The notes under the pieces: model-generated
What the model was told of the DNA's origin: nothing
Databases searched by the model: none
What the model saw: the letters and a program-made list of their open reading frames with translations, nothing else
Made by a program: the position numbers and the translations under genes
Shown: positions 1 to 8,197 of the stretch, piece by piece
Layout of the letters: each line of letters begins with the position of its first letter
Numbering within the stretch: the first letter of the stretch is position 1
Origin: an uncultured Lachnospiraceae bacterium
GTDB lineage: Bacteria > Bacillota > Clostridia > Lachnospirales > Lachnospiraceae
Reading direction: 5' to 3'
Assembly: GCA_910584115.1 (NCBI GenBank)
Contig: CAJTYN010000006.1
Coordinates: 1 to 23,531, forward strand
Length of the DNA stretch: 23,531 nt

Positions 1-86
1 GAAAGAGGGGTGAGATATGGTCATAACAGAGTAGATGGTACACGATTTCAGAGATTAGACAAGATTTAAGAAAGGATCCAAAAGTC

Positions 87-3000
87 ATGAAAAAGAAGAC
101 GATGAGATTTATTGCGATGCTGCTCTCATTCCTGATGGTCGTCACAGCGATGCCTTCTGTCGGGACGACTGTAGAAGCGGCCGCAAGACCCAGACTCGCA
201 AAGAAGTCTGTCAGTGTCGTGGTCGGCGGGACTGCGAAGATCGGTATAAAAAATGCTCCCAAAAAGGCTAAGATCACATACAAATCCGCAAAGAAGAGTA
301 TCGCCACCGTAACGAAAAAGGGCGTAGTAAAAGGCATAAAGAGCGGTACTGCGAAGATCACGGTCACTATAAAAAAGAATTCAAAGACAGTGAAGCTGAC
401 CTGTAAGGTCACCGTAAAAAAACCGCAGCTGTCAAAGACAAAACTGACTCTGACGGCAGGAAAAACGGCTGAGCTGTCTATCAAAAATAAACCAGCGAAA
501 GCGACGTATACCTGGAAGACGAGTGCTCCAAAAGTCGCCGCAGTCAATAAGAGCGGCAAAGTGACGGCAAGAGCAAAGGGTACGGCTACCATCCAGGTAA
601 AAGTCAGAACGGCCAAGAAAACATACACGCTGTCCTGTAAAGTGACCGTAAGACCGAAGTCAACGGCCGCGAAACAGGAGTATACGGTAACATTTAACAG
701 CAACGGCGGGAGCGCGGTCGCGTCCCAGACCGTGAAAAAGAATGCCCGGGCCAGCCGTCCGGCGGATCCGGCGCGCAGCGGCTACACATTCGACGGGTGG
801 TATACGGCTGCAAACGGCGGGACACAGTTTGATTTCAACACCGCGGTCACAGCAAACATCACGCTGTATGCACGCTGGAGCGAGCTGAACGAGGATGAAG
901 AGTGCCGGATCACCTTTGATCTCAACGACGGGTCGGCCAATGTCTACCAGACACAGACGCTGCAGGCCGGTGAGACGGTCGTAAGGCCCGAAGACCCCAC
1001 GAGGGATCTCTATCGTTTCACAGGATGGTATACGGGATCGGCGGCCATCACAGAGTATGACTTCGGCACGCCGGTGGTCAGCGATCTGACGCTCTATGCC
1101 GGCTGGGGCAACCCGGACGGGTCGGACGATCTGTACGCCGCATCCGATGAGTCGGAGACGATCTATTCCATTACCGGCATCGAGGTGAACGGAAATGAAG
1201 TCAGCGTTACATACAATACAGATTCAAAATGCCTGCTGACTGTAGAATTTTTTGAAGATCTGGTGAGCGGCAGCGACTGGTCCGAAGAGGCGCAGGCTTC
1301 CAACTTAGGCACAGCGCCGATCGCCACGGCGAGCGGGTATACGGAAGATTACGGCGAGATGGCCGTCACGGTGCTTCCGATCGATGGCGCGCTCCCGGAA
1401 GATTTCGTCGTGCGGGCCACTCTGGTCGGGACAGGCGAGGAAGAAGATCCCACGTATGTGACCAACCAGTACACGGCCACCTATAAACAATTTGACGCGC
1501 AGACAGTCGATAGTGTGATCGCAGAATATGGGGAAGATCAGGTCATCAATTTTGACAGTGACCGGACGACCAACTTTGGTGTCCTGAAAGATTCGGTCAA
1601 GATCATTCCTGCGGGTAGTCTTGTCAACGGTTTTGAGGTGACGGACGTTAAGGTAGAGGATGAGACTGTCCCTGATCACCACTTTATCTTCACGGGTGCG
1701 GATGACCAGATCCAGAGCCTGCAGGCGGGCGATGTCATTTATCTGGAGGGCACGACCTGGCTGTTCAAGATCGCGACTGTCTCCAACGACAATGGCACAG
1801 TGACCATGACCCAGGACAGAGATGCGATCATGACGGATTTCTATGATGTCCTGCAGGTGGATATGGAAAGCGGGGATACGAACGCCGCCGCGTCCAGCGA
1901 TCCAAATGGGGTCGGTCCGCAGCAGGAGATCAGTGAGGAGGCGCCGAATGCGGATGCGTTCATCCAGGGTGAGGATGAGGTCAATGCGCTGGAGGAACTC
2001 CCCCAAGATCCGGGTGAGATCAACGCCCAGCAGGAGATCGATGGGGATGCATCGTATACGGATGCCGATCCTAATGCTGCCAGCGGGATCTCGCCCCAGT
2101 GGGAGATCATCGATGTCAACGAGACTCTTAGCGGCAGTATTGGGGCAAATGTGAACTATACATTTGATAATGGTATAACTCTTACCGGCTCGATCACAGG
2201 CAAGATCACAGGTAAGGTGAAGATGTCTTATGACGCGCACCTGTTTTCTAAGGATTACTTTGAGGCTTCCGTTACTTTTGAGACGAAAGTGACTGGAGAA
2301 GTGAAAGCTGGCATGGATTCAGGTGACGCAGGTAGTTGGAAAGATGCGCAATATAAAGTTGAGTTTATAGATATAAAACTTCCGACACCTATTACGGGTC
2401 TGGATGTATATGTGTCACCGGACGCTGTGCTGGATTGGAAACTTTCTGGCAGTGTCGGCATTAAAATAGAATCAACGCAGACGAGCGGCTTCACTTATAA
2501 TTCCGATACTGGTCGTACAGATATCAAGAAAAAGGAGAATAAGGTCAGTTTATCGGCAGAAGGGAAAGCCGAGGTCAAGATCGGGCCTAGGATCGATATC
2601 GGTGTTAAACTTCTGGGTGGCGTTCTGAGTGCCGGTGTCACAGCCGAGGCTGGTGCAAAATTTACCGCCACGGTCCAAGCGGGGTTTGATGATCTAACGA
2701 ATACGGTCGATTCTAAACATGCCTGTGGCCGTTGTGTTTCTGGTAAGGCGGAGTGGTATGCGACTGCTGCGATCAAATGCAGTTATAAGATCACAGATAG
2801 ATTAAAAGGCGACATCGCAAAGCTTACGATCTTGGATTTTTCAACGCCGATCTACTTCCGGCCTGGTGTGCCCGGCGAGTTCTTTGTCTCGGTCATCAAT
2901 GAAGCGGACAGCCCCTTCGGCGGAGCGATCACGTTTGGCGGCGGCTCCTGTACGAACAAGAGATACCGGACAGAATTACAGGTCCAGGATGAAGACGGCC

Positions 3001-4292
3001 AGCAGATCAACGGGGCGCAGGTCTCGGTCGTTAAACAGGGTCAGACATCCGGCCATACCGGAACGTCCCCCTATGTGATCTATTTATATGAAGGTACATA
3101 TAAAGCATCGGCGAACGTCGATGGAACGAACGTCTCCAAGACATTTGTGGTCAGCAAGAGCCGCCAGACCGTGGTCCTGACGCTCTTATCTGCCGATAGT
3201 GTACTGGAAGGGTCGATCGTTGATGCGGATGATGACAGCATCGTGATCGGCGGCGCGTCGGTCAAGGTGAGCAAAGACGGTGTTGTGGTCGCCTCAGCCA
3301 CATCAGACGGCAATGGGGGCTTCAGCCTCCCAGTCCCGGACGGCTCTCTCAAAGTGGAGATATCAAAAGACGGCTATCTCCCCTTTACCAGTGTGGAAAC
3401 GGTATACGAAGGTGAGAACCACCCCATGGGACTGATCAGACTGACTCCTGGCAGCGGCATGGGCGGTTTCCGCGGTGTTATCCGGGATGCGACAGATAAT
3501 GAACCGCTCTCCGGAGTCACGCTGAACCTTTACAAGGACTGGAACAGCACCACAGAGGCGAATACGGCTATCAGGACGCTGACCACCAACAGCAGCGGCG
3601 CGTTTAGATGTGAGACTATGACAGTGTTTGGGAAAGTCCTGGGCCTGCCCAGCGGCAACTATACTCTGACCGCATCGAAGGAAGGGTATTCTGATACGAG
3701 TTATAACATCGTGATCTATCCCGGTACGACGGATGAGAATCCTGAGATCAACGAAACGATGTCGCCAACGATGAATGAGGGCTTCTATCGGATCATCCTG
3801 ACCTGGGGTCAGACACCACGGGATCTGGATTCCCATCTGGTCGCGGACACTGATACGGGATCCGGCATACATGTATACTACAGCAACAAAAACCCCTATC
3901 CGAACTATGCGGATCTGGATGTGGACGATACGACTTCCTATGGCCCGGAGACTGTTACGATCTCGAATTTTGAGGGCCTGAGCGGTATACGCTATGCGGT
4001 GCATGATTACACGAACCGCAGTTCATCATCTTCCACACAGATGTCGTATTCAGGCGCGACTGTACGTATCTTCAAAGGGAATAAGCTCCTCCGGACATTC
4101 AATGTTCCTACAGGGTATGGCGGAACGGAATGGGATGTCTTCTCGATGGATACGAACGGCAGGATCACAACGATCAATTCTATGACGTATACGAGACAAC
4201 CGACCAGCGTGCTGGGTCATGGCCGTGCTGCCGGGATGGAGGATGAGCCGGAGGAACTGAAAGATTACGAACTCTCAGAGATGGCAGGATAG
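87..4292 (+). CDS. Secreted multidomain surface protein (Big_2 / InlB B-repeat / carboxypeptidase-regulatory-like / YfaP-like)
   Basis: A 1401-residue exported protein. Residues 1 to about 31 form a signal peptide (KKK, hydrophobic core, VEAAA cleavage region). Two lysine-rich Ig-like bacterial (Big_2) domains follow at about 34-112 and 113-192. Two InlB B-repeat (Listeria-Bacteroides) modules follow at about 199-267 and 273-341, each with the GY/LY.F.GWYT core and a closing LYA.W. An acidic linker at about 600-675 carries three imperfect DPN..QQEI-like repeats. A beta-rich glycine/threonine region is next, then three carboxypeptidase-regulatory-like beta-sandwiches starting near 964, 1038 and 1128. 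The C-terminal domain (from about 1233, LTWGQTPRDLDSHL) resembles YfaP/DUF2135. There is no LPXTG-type signal or C-terminal membrane segment, so it is probably secreted or held noncovalently by its wall-facing domains. An AAAGGA site at 71-76 precedes the start by 10 nt. The ligand is unknown. The domain calls are fairly sure; a role in adhesion is inference. Confidence 0.85.
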   Translation: MKKKTMRFIAMLLSFLMVVTAMPSVGTTVEAAARPRLAKKSVSVVVGGTAKIGIKNAPKKAKITYKSAKKSIATVTKKGVVKGIKSGTAKITVTIKKNSKTVKLTCKVTVKKPQLSKTKLTLTAGKTAELSIKNKPAKATYTWKTSAPKVAAVNKSGKVTARAKGTATIQVKVRTAKKTYTLSCKVTVRPKSTAAKQEYTVTFNSNGGSAVASQTVKKNARASRPADPARSGYTFDGWYTAANGGTQFDFNTAVTANITLYARWSELNEDEECRITFDLNDGSANVYQTQTLQAGETVVRPEDPTRDLYRFTGWYTGSAAITEYDFGTPVVSDLTLYAGWGNPDGSDDLYAASDESETIYSITGIEVNGNEVSVTYNTDSKCLLTVEFFEDLVSGSDWSEEAQASNLGTAPIATASGYTEDYGEMAVTVLPIDGALPEDFVVRATLVGTGEEEDPTYVTNQYTATYKQFDAQTVDSVIAEYGEDQVINFDSDRTTNFGVLKDSVKIIPAGSLVNGFEVTDVKVEDETVPDHHFIFTGADDQIQSLQAGDVIYLEGTTWLFKIATVSNDNGTVTMTQDRDAIMTDFYDVLQVDMESGDTNAAASSDPNGVGPQQEISEEAPNADAFIQGEDEVNALEELPQDPGEINAQQEIDGDASYTDADPNAASGISPQWEIIDVNETLSGSIGANVNYTFDNGITLTGSITGKITGKVKMSYDAHLFSKDYFEASVTFETKVTGEVKAGMDSGDAGSWKDAQYKVEFIDIKLPTPITGLDVYVSPDAVLDWKLSGSVGIKIESTQTSGFTYNSDTGRTDIKKKENKVSLSAEGKAEVKIGPRIDIGVKLLGGVLSAGVTAEAGAKFTATVQAGFDDLTNTVDSKHACGRCVSGKAEWYATAAIKCSYKITDRLKGDIAKLTILDFSTPIYFRPGVPGEFFVSVINEADSPFGGAITFGGGSCTNKRYRTELQVQDEDGQQINGAQVSVVKQGQTSGHTGTSPYVIYLYEGTYKASANVDGTNVSKTFVVSKSRQTVVLTLLSADSVLEGSIVDADDDSIVIGGASVKVSKDGVVVASATSDGNGGFSLPVPDGSLKVEISKDGYLPFTSVETVYEGENHPMGLIRLTPGSGMGGFRGVIRDATDNEPLSGVTLNLYKDWNSTTEANTAIRTLTTNSSGAFRCETMTVFGKVLGLPSGNYTLTASKEGYSDTSYNIVIYPGTTDENPEINETMSPTMNEGFYRIILTWGQTPRDLDSHLVADTDTGSGIHVYYSNKNPYPNYADLDVDDTTSYGPETVTISNFEGLSGIRYAVHDYTNRSSSSSTQMSYSGATVRIFKGNKLLRTFNVPTGYGGTEWDVFSMDTNGRITTINSMTYTRQPTSVLGHGRAAGMEDEPEELKDYELSEMAG

Positions 4293-4510
4293 AGGGAGAT
4301 AGCAATGGCATCGGACCGACCGATCGTAAGAAAATGAAGAACAAACATCTATGCATTACTTGTCATCGTATTGATCCAAGTCTTGGGTCTGCTGCTGCAT
4401 AAAAGATCAGATTTGATCATATGAACAGCAGGATCAGTATAGATGTATTTAACGAGATGATCTTTTTCCAGGGAGCCATAGATGTAGATGCAGGCTCCGT
4501 CATCTAGAGT
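4293..4510 (+). pseudogene. Intergenic stretch with small degenerate ORFs
   Basis: Between the big surface gene and the terminator there is no convincing gene. One plus-strand frame gives a hydrophobic, membrane-like peptide (ALLVIVLIQVLGLLLHKR, about 4350-4410) that has no start codon in its own frame. The only nearby ATG (4334, after AGAAA) is in a different frame, as if a frameshift had occurred. This frame ends in a TGA that overlaps the ATG (4421) of a 28-codon ORF ending at 4507. The arrangement could be the decayed remnant of one or two small genes downstream of 87-4292. It could equally be chance. Confidence 0.2.
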
Positions 4511-4518
4511 TCACAGAC

Positions 4519-4566
4519 AAAAGGACCCCAAAAGCGGCACATTCCTGGCGCTTTTGGGGTCCTTTT
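4519..4566. terminator. Strong bidirectional Rho-independent terminator
   Basis: An 18-bp perfect stem (4519-4536 with 4549-4566) encloses a 12-nt loop. The stem starts with AAAA and ends with TTTT, so each strand shows a GC-rich hairpin followed by a T-tract. It lies 3 bp beyond the stop codon of the minus-strand cardiolipin synthase and downstream of the plus-strand surface protein, so it probably ends both converging transcripts. Confidence 0.93.
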
Positions 4567-4568
4567 CA

Positions 4569-6146
4569 TCACATCAATGGGGCGACCACTTTCATCAGAT
4601 ATCCCGTCAGCTTCACCCGCAGTCTTTCCCGGCGCACAGTCTCCATGGTGACCTGCCTGCATTTGGAGAGGGTGGCCTGGAAGTCCGCTTCGATCTTGGG
4701 GATGCAGTCTGTGGCGTACATGTACGTGGCACATTCGAAGTGATGGTACAGGCTGCGGTAGTCCAGATTGATCGTGCCCACCACCGCCTCCCGGTCGTCG
4801 CTGACGAAGACCTTTGCGTGGACGAAGCCCGGCGTGTATTCATAGATCTTCACACCGGAACTGAGCAGCGGACTGTAGTGAGTCTTTGCCAGGGCGTACG
4901 GGATCGCTTTATCCGGGATCCCCGGCAGCAGCAGGATGACTTCCACGCCCCGTTCCGCGGCGAACCGCAGAGCGGTCTCGGTCTCCCCGTCCAGGATCAG
5001 ATAGGGCGACATGATGTGTACATATTCCAGAGAGCGGTTCAGGATGTCCATGTACACCCGCTCACCCAGTTTGTCGTCGTCCAGCGGACAGTCCCCGTAA
5101 GGGATCACGTAACCCTTTGCCTCCTTTGCGGGAAAGGATGGATAGGCCAGGAAATGCGGCGACTCATCCGTCTTTTCATCGATGCTCCACATCTGCAGGA
5201 ACATCAGGGTAAAAGTCTTGACGGCTTCGCCTTTTAACATGACGGCCGTGTCTTTCCAGTGTCCGAACCGTGCCTTCTGGTTGATGTATTCGTCTGCGAG
5301 ATTGATCCCGCCGTTGAAAGCCGTGTGCCCGTCGATCACCAGGATCTTCCTGTGATCCCGATAATTGTAATGGGTGGAGGCGAAAGGCGTCACGGGGGCG
5401 AACATCTTGCACTTGATGCCCAGAGCCCGCAGGCGTTTCGGATAATCATGGGGCAGCAGCGCGAACTCGCAGGTCCCGTCGTACATGACGCGGACGTCCA
5501 CTCCCTGGGCCGCTTTTTCCGCCAGGATCTCCAGGATCTGGCCCCACATGATCCCCTCCTCCACGATGAAATATTCCATAAAGATAAAATGTTCGGCCGC
5601 TTTAAGCTGCCGCAGCATTTCCGCGAATTTATCCTCCCCCAGCGGGAAATATGTGACGGCTGTCTTTTCATAGACGGGGTGGCAGCCGCTCCTGCGCATG
5701 TACCGGGCCAGGGACGCCGCGCCTCTGTCTTCCCTGGAAAACCGCTCCATCACGTCCTCCGACGCGGGGATCCGCTCCTTCGTCTCACCGATGATCTGGT
5801 CCACGCGCTTTTTCAGGGCCCGGTGTCCTATGTCGCTCTGGATATAGATAAATAAGAACACGCCGAACACCGGCAGGAGCATGATGACGATCAGCCATGT
5901 GATCTTCGCGGTGGGGTTGATCTTACTGTTCAGAAGGCCGATCACCATGATGGCCGAAAAGAGCACCGTTCCGCCGAAGATGTGGGGCAGGAACCGCTCA
6001 GCCCATCTGAAGATGCTGAATAATGTGAGGATCTGGATGGCGAGCAGGAGCAGGATCAGGCCGAAACGGCTGAAAACGGCATGGATGATCCCGGTCTGTC
6101 CTTTTTTTAAAAGGCGGAGTCCTTTGCTCTTATAGTCTGTCTGCAT
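4569..6146 (-). CDS. cls: Cardiolipin synthase (phospholipase D superfamily)
   Basis: A 525-residue membrane enzyme that condenses two phosphatidylglycerol molecules into cardiolipin plus glycerol. The N-terminus has hydrophobic segments at about 28-45, 52-72 and 82-102 (the PLDc_N region). Two HKD phosphatidyltransferase motifs follow: HRKILVID with H265 and HAKVFVSDD with H443. The length is a little above the usual 480-510 of the family. The start has a GGAGG site (complement of 6154-6158) 7 nt upstream. The gene lies downstream of the metal ATPase on the same strand. It has its own promoter in the 44-bp gap and ends at a strong terminator. Gene symbol by family; the numbering of any paralogues is unknown. 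Confidence 0.95.
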   Translation of the reverse strand: MQTDYKSKGLRLLKKGQTGIIHAVFSRFGLILLLLAIQILTLFSIFRWAERFLPHIFGGTVLFSAIMVIGLLNSKINPTAKITWLIVIMLLPVFGVFLFIYIQSDIGHRALKKRVDQIIGETKERIPASEDVMERFSREDRGAASLARYMRRSGCHPVYEKTAVTYFPLGEDKFAEMLRQLKAAEHFIFMEYFIVEEGIMWGQILEILAEKAAQGVDVRVMYDGTCEFALLPHDYPKRLRALGIKCKMFAPVTPFASTHYNYRDHRKILVIDGHTAFNGGINLADEYINQKARFGHWKDTAVMLKGEAVKTFTLMFLQMWSIDEKTDESPHFLAYPSFPAKEAKGYVIPYGDCPLDDDKLGERVYMDILNRSLEYVHIMSPYLILDGETETALRFAAERGVEVILLLPGIPDKAIPYALAKTHYSPLLSSGVKIYEYTPGFVHAKVFVSDDREAVVGTINLDYRSLYHHFECATYMYATDCIPKIEADFQATLSKCRQVTMETVRRERLRVKLTGYLMKVVAPLM

Positions 6147-6166
6147 TGATATACCTCCATCCTATC

Positions 6167-6194
6167 ATTATAGGACATACGGCGGCATAGTCAA
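6167..6194 (-). promoter_or_regulatory. Probable sigma-A promoter of cls
   Basis: Read on the minus strand, TTGACT (6194-6189), a 16-nt spacer and TATAAT (6172-6167) stand about 20 bp before the cls start codon. The -35 hexamer overlaps the TGA stop codon of the upstream ATPase gene (6191-6193). cls can therefore be expressed on its own as well as by read-through. Confidence 0.7.
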
Positions 6195-8056
6195 GTTTTA
6201 TATTTTAACAACAGGGCAGAGTTCAGGATGACGAGCACGGATCCCGCGTTGTGGACCAGCGCGCCTGTCACAGGATCCAGGACCCCGGCGATAGCCAGGA
6301 GGACTGCCAGGAGATTTAAGCCCATGGAGAGGGCGAGATCACATCTGATCGTTGTCATCATCCGCCTTGAGAGCGCGAGGAGATGGGGCAGATCCTCTAT
6401 CTGATCCTCCACCAGTGCGATGTCGGCCGCCTCGATGGCGATATCGCTGCCTACGCCGCCCATGGCGATCCCCACATCTGCCATCTTGAGCGCCGGTGCG
6501 TCGTTGACGCCGTCTCCGATCATGCATACGGGTTTTTTTTCTTGTTGTTCCTGGCAGTCTCTGATCCATCTCAGTTTATCTTCCGGCAGGCATCGGGCAT
6601 GGACCTCCGTGATCTGGAGTTTTTCCGCGATGGAATTGGCTGTGTCCTGCTGATCCCCGGTCAGGAGGATCGGCTGCACATCCAGCGCGGAGCATCGCCG
6701 GATCATCTCCTCGCTCTCTGGACGGATCATATCTGCGAGGGCGATGAGGCCGGCGGGCTGACCGGAAACGGCGATGTAGATGAGAGTGTTTCCCTGCCGC
6801 ATGTAGTCTGTTTCCGTTTCAGAGAGTTCTCTGGGCAGGCTGATCCCCCGCTCAGATAACATCTCCTGGCTGCCCGCCAGGATCTCTTTTCCCTCGACCT
6901 GGGCTGTGACTCCGCGGCCTGGGATCATCTGAAAATGTGCGGCGGGCATCAGGTCCGGGTCATTGGGAAAGCTCTCTTTATAGCAGCGGACGACCGCTCT
7001 TCCCAGAGGATGTTCGGAAAACTGTTCTGCCGCCGCGGCCAGTGCGTAAAGCCGATCCTTTGAGAGATCTTTATGAAAACTCTCCACGACGGATACTTGC
7101 GGCCGCCCATAGGTGAGCGTTCCGGTCTTGTCAAATGCGATCGTGCGGACGCTGGCCAGTTTTTCCAGCGCGTCGCCCTCTTTTACGAGAAAACCATGTC
7201 TGGCCGCGTTTCCGATCGCTGCCATGATGGCCGTGGGTGTCGCCAGCACCAGCGCGCAGGGACAGAAGACCACTAAGATCGTCACCGCCCGGATCATCTC
7301 GCCGGTGTACAGTCCGGTGAGGAGCGCCGCCGTCAATGCGGCCACCACGATCCAGGTCGCCCACCGGTCCGCGGTCCTTACGATCTTCGCTTTCTGCGCA
7401 TCCGCGGACTGGACGAGCTGGATCATGCGCTGGATGGAACTGTCCGCGCCCACTTTTACGGCCCTCATCTCGAATACATTGAACTGGTTCACAGTGCCGC
7501 TGAAGACCTCGTCCCCTGCCCTTTTGTCAACGGGAAGGGGTTCGCCGGTCATCACGGACTGGTCGATGGAAGTCTCGCCGGATGTGATCACGCCGTCCAC
7601 GGGGATCATCTCGCCGGGGAGGACCCGCAGAAGATCCCCCGCCCGTACCTCTTCGGCCGGGACGATCTTTTCAGATCCGGTGTCTGGATCCGGGAGGATC
7701 CGCGCGGTCTGCGGCGTGAGCTGTATCAGTCTCTCGATCCCTGCCCGGGCCTTTGCCACGGTCAGATCCTCCAGCAATGCTCCGATCTGCATGATGAAGG
7801 CCACTTCCCCCGCCGCGAAATATTCTCCGATGCAGACAGACGCGATCAGCGCCAGGGATACCAGGACATCCGCCTTGATGTCAAAAGCCGTTATGAGGCC
7901 CTCGGCCGCCTCTAAAAGAATGGGGATGCCGCACAGGATGATCGCGATCCAGGCCGCATCGAAGGGGAGCGGGAACGGGTTCAGGATGCTGATGAGCAGG
8001 GCGGCGCCCGAGAGGATCAGCAATAGGATATCCGGTTTTTTTATGATCTTATCCAT
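6191..8056 (-). CDS. P1B-type heavy-metal-transporting ATPase without N-terminal HMA domain
   Basis: A 621-residue metal cation pump of the inner membrane. Visible motifs are the TGE actuator motif (MTGEPLPVD), CPC in the metal-binding membrane helix (C265, C267), the phosphorylation motif DKTGTLT (D309), the SEHPLG nucleotide-binding motif and the hinge GDGVNDAP. It starts almost directly with membrane helices, so the N-terminal HMA domain of CadA/ZntA/CopA is absent; the length fits the HMA-less subgroup. The last helices read LNLLAVLLAIAG and HNAGSVLVILNS. These lack both the Lys/DxG pair typical of Zn/Cd pumps and the YN/MxxS pattern of Cu pumps, so the metal cannot be assigned. RBS AAAGGAGGG lies 4-5 nt before the start. 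Its consensus promoter with two palindromic sites suggests metal-responsive repression. Confidence 0.93.
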   Translation of the reverse strand: MDKIIKKPDILLLILSGAALLISILNPFPLPFDAAWIAIILCGIPILLEAAEGLITAFDIKADVLVSLALIASVCIGEYFAAGEVAFIMQIGALLEDLTVAKARAGIERLIQLTPQTARILPDPDTGSEKIVPAEEVRAGDLLRVLPGEMIPVDGVITSGETSIDQSVMTGEPLPVDKRAGDEVFSGTVNQFNVFEMRAVKVGADSSIQRMIQLVQSADAQKAKIVRTADRWATWIVVAALTAALLTGLYTGEMIRAVTILVVFCPCALVLATPTAIMAAIGNAARHGFLVKEGDALEKLASVRTIAFDKTGTLTYGRPQVSVVESFHKDLSKDRLYALAAAAEQFSEHPLGRAVVRCYKESFPNDPDLMPAAHFQMIPGRGVTAQVEGKEILAGSQEMLSERGISLPRELSETETDYMRQGNTLIYIAVSGQPAGLIALADMIRPESEEMIRRCSALDVQPILLTGDQQDTANSIAEKLQITEVHARCLPEDKLRWIRDCQEQQEKKPVCMIGDGVNDAPALKMADVGIAMGGVGSDIAIEAADIALVEDQIEDLPHLLALSRRMMTTIRCDLALSMGLNLLAVLLAIAGVLDPVTGALVHNAGSVLVILNSALLLKYKT

Positions 8057-8072
8057 ATCTCCCTCCTTTATA

Positions 8073-8088
8073 CATATACAGGTATATG
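8073..8088. promoter_or_regulatory. Palindromic operator site 1 of the metal ATPase promoter
   Basis: A perfect inverted repeat, CATATAC-AG-GTATATG (7-bp arms, 2-nt centre), sits between the -10 box and the ribosome binding site of the ATPase gene. That position would block transcription near the start point. The sequence is loosely like the CsoR (ATACC...GGTAT) and CopY (TACAnnTGTA) classes of metal-repressor sites. The regulator is not in the window. Confidence 0.6.
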
Positions 8089-8091
8089 CTT

Positions 8092-8120
8092 ATTATACTT
8101 ATAGGGGTATATGTTGTCAA
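8092..8120 (-). promoter_or_regulatory. Consensus sigma-A promoter of the metal ATPase gene
   Basis: Read on the minus strand: TTGACA (8120-8115), exactly 17 nt, then TATAAT (8097-8092). Both hexamers are perfect consensus, so the promoter should be strong unless repressed. The spacer is filled by a second copy of the ATPase operator. Confidence 0.88.
8098..8113. promoter_or_regulatory. Operator-like site 2 inside the ATPase promoter spacer
   Basis: CTTATAGGGGTATATG matches site 1 at 13 of 16 positions and is centred exactly 25 bp from it. It occupies 16 of the 17 spacer bases between the -35 and -10 boxes. The GGGGTAT half resembles CsoR-type half sites. Two sites spaced like this suggest cooperative binding by a repressor; this is inference. 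Confidence 0.5.
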
Positions 8121-8125
8121 GACAT

Positions 8126-8197
8126 AAAAAAATCCGGGATGGGCATGTATCTACAGACGGTGCGAGTGCGTATTTGATATACAGCCCCATCCCGGAT
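8126..8197 (-). terminator. Minus-strand terminator hairpin with a large, structured loop
   Basis: ATCCGGGATGGG (8132-8143) pairs perfectly with 8186-8197, and on the minus strand the hairpin is followed by a T-tract (complement of 8126-8131). TGTATC (8146-8151) can add further pairing with 8176-8183, leaving a loop of about 24 nt (8152-8175). The hairpin sits just upstream of the ATPase promoter. It therefore ends some minus-strand transcript that begins between here and the murG promoter, where no protein gene is evident. Confidence 0.7.

Noticed and set aside
1305..2240. Long minus-strand ORF (311 codons) inside the surface-protein gene
   Set aside because: It is antisense to a clear multidomain gene, has no RBS, and its Ile/Arg/Asp-rich composition is that of a shadow of the coding strand.
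7113..8177. Plus-strand ORF (354 codons) antisense to the metal ATPase
   Set aside because: No family motif, Ser/Ala-rich shadow composition, and the minus-strand ATPase motifs are unambiguous.
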